Shown here: piece by piece, positions 23,943 to 23,944 of the stretch | Numbering within the stretch: the stretch's first letter is position 1 | Layout: each line of letters begins with the position of its first letter | Assembly: GCA_036351575.1 (NCBI GenBank) | Contig: JAZBPJ010000155.1 | Location: forward strand, 1-23,944 | Length of the DNA: 23,944 nt | Direction of reading: 5' to 3' | DNA from: JABDPF01 sp036351575 | GTDB lineage: Bacteria; Pseudomonadota; Gammaproteobacteria; Xanthomonadales; SZUA-36 | The notes under the pieces: generated by a model | Told to the model about the DNA's origin: nothing | What the model saw: only the letters and a program-made list of their open reading frames with translations | Databases searched by the model: none | Translations under genes and position numbers: made by a program

Positions 23943-23944
23943 AA

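Overview
The window looks like chromosomal DNA of a GC-rich gammaproteobacterium. It has the birA to tRNA-Thr(UGU) neighbourhood known from that class, an RF3 gene, and a sucrose-metabolism cluster (sps, fruK, ams) of the kind described in halophilic methanotrophs and some other proteobacteria. That the host is salt-adapted and uses sucrose as an osmolyte or carbon store is inference. I see no insertion sequence, phage gene or CRISPR array.

Layout. Bases 1-545 carry no credible gene. They are packed with inverted repeats, including a duplicated two-hairpin module and a 119-nt imperfect hairpin. Minus-strand genes follow: an MFS/PlsC acyltransferase fusion (546-2426) and a NupC-type nucleoside transporter (2419-3696). 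A SAM methyltransferase (3797-4576) is divergent from these. Next is the plus-strand operon sps (with a C-terminal HAD domain), fruK and ams (4645-9638). It meets a convergent minus-strand pair, a GH13_18 sucrose-phosphorylase-like enzyme and a sucrose-phosphatase-like HAD (9684-12268). Four more minus-strand genes lie upstream of that pair: a spermidine-synthase-like membrane fusion, a MATE transporter, prfC, and an M23 peptidase with DUF4124. A small glutaredoxin and a PspC-domain protein follow.

The right part is on the plus strand: a natural fusion of a FakA-like kinase with a DegV/FakB fatty-acid-binding domain, then plsY and birA in overlapping frames, a beheaded hicA with intact hicB, and tRNA-Thr(UGU). 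The last 60 bases again carry short hairpins of the same geometry as those at the left edge.

How the genes work together. Sps and an SPP-type HAD would make sucrose. Amylosucrase and the phosphorylase would turn it into alpha-glucan or sugar phosphate plus a released sugar, and fructokinase would return fructose to metabolism. The Fak fusion would make acyl-phosphate, which is the substrate of the adjacent PlsY. The MFS/PlsC fusion at the other end of the window is a second phospholipid acyltransferase.

The least explained material is the hairpin-rich DNA at both edges. It shows paired changes between copies, a repeated 9-5-9 stem-loop geometry with a YCC (or GGR) core in every loop, and a 10-base motif present in both orientations.
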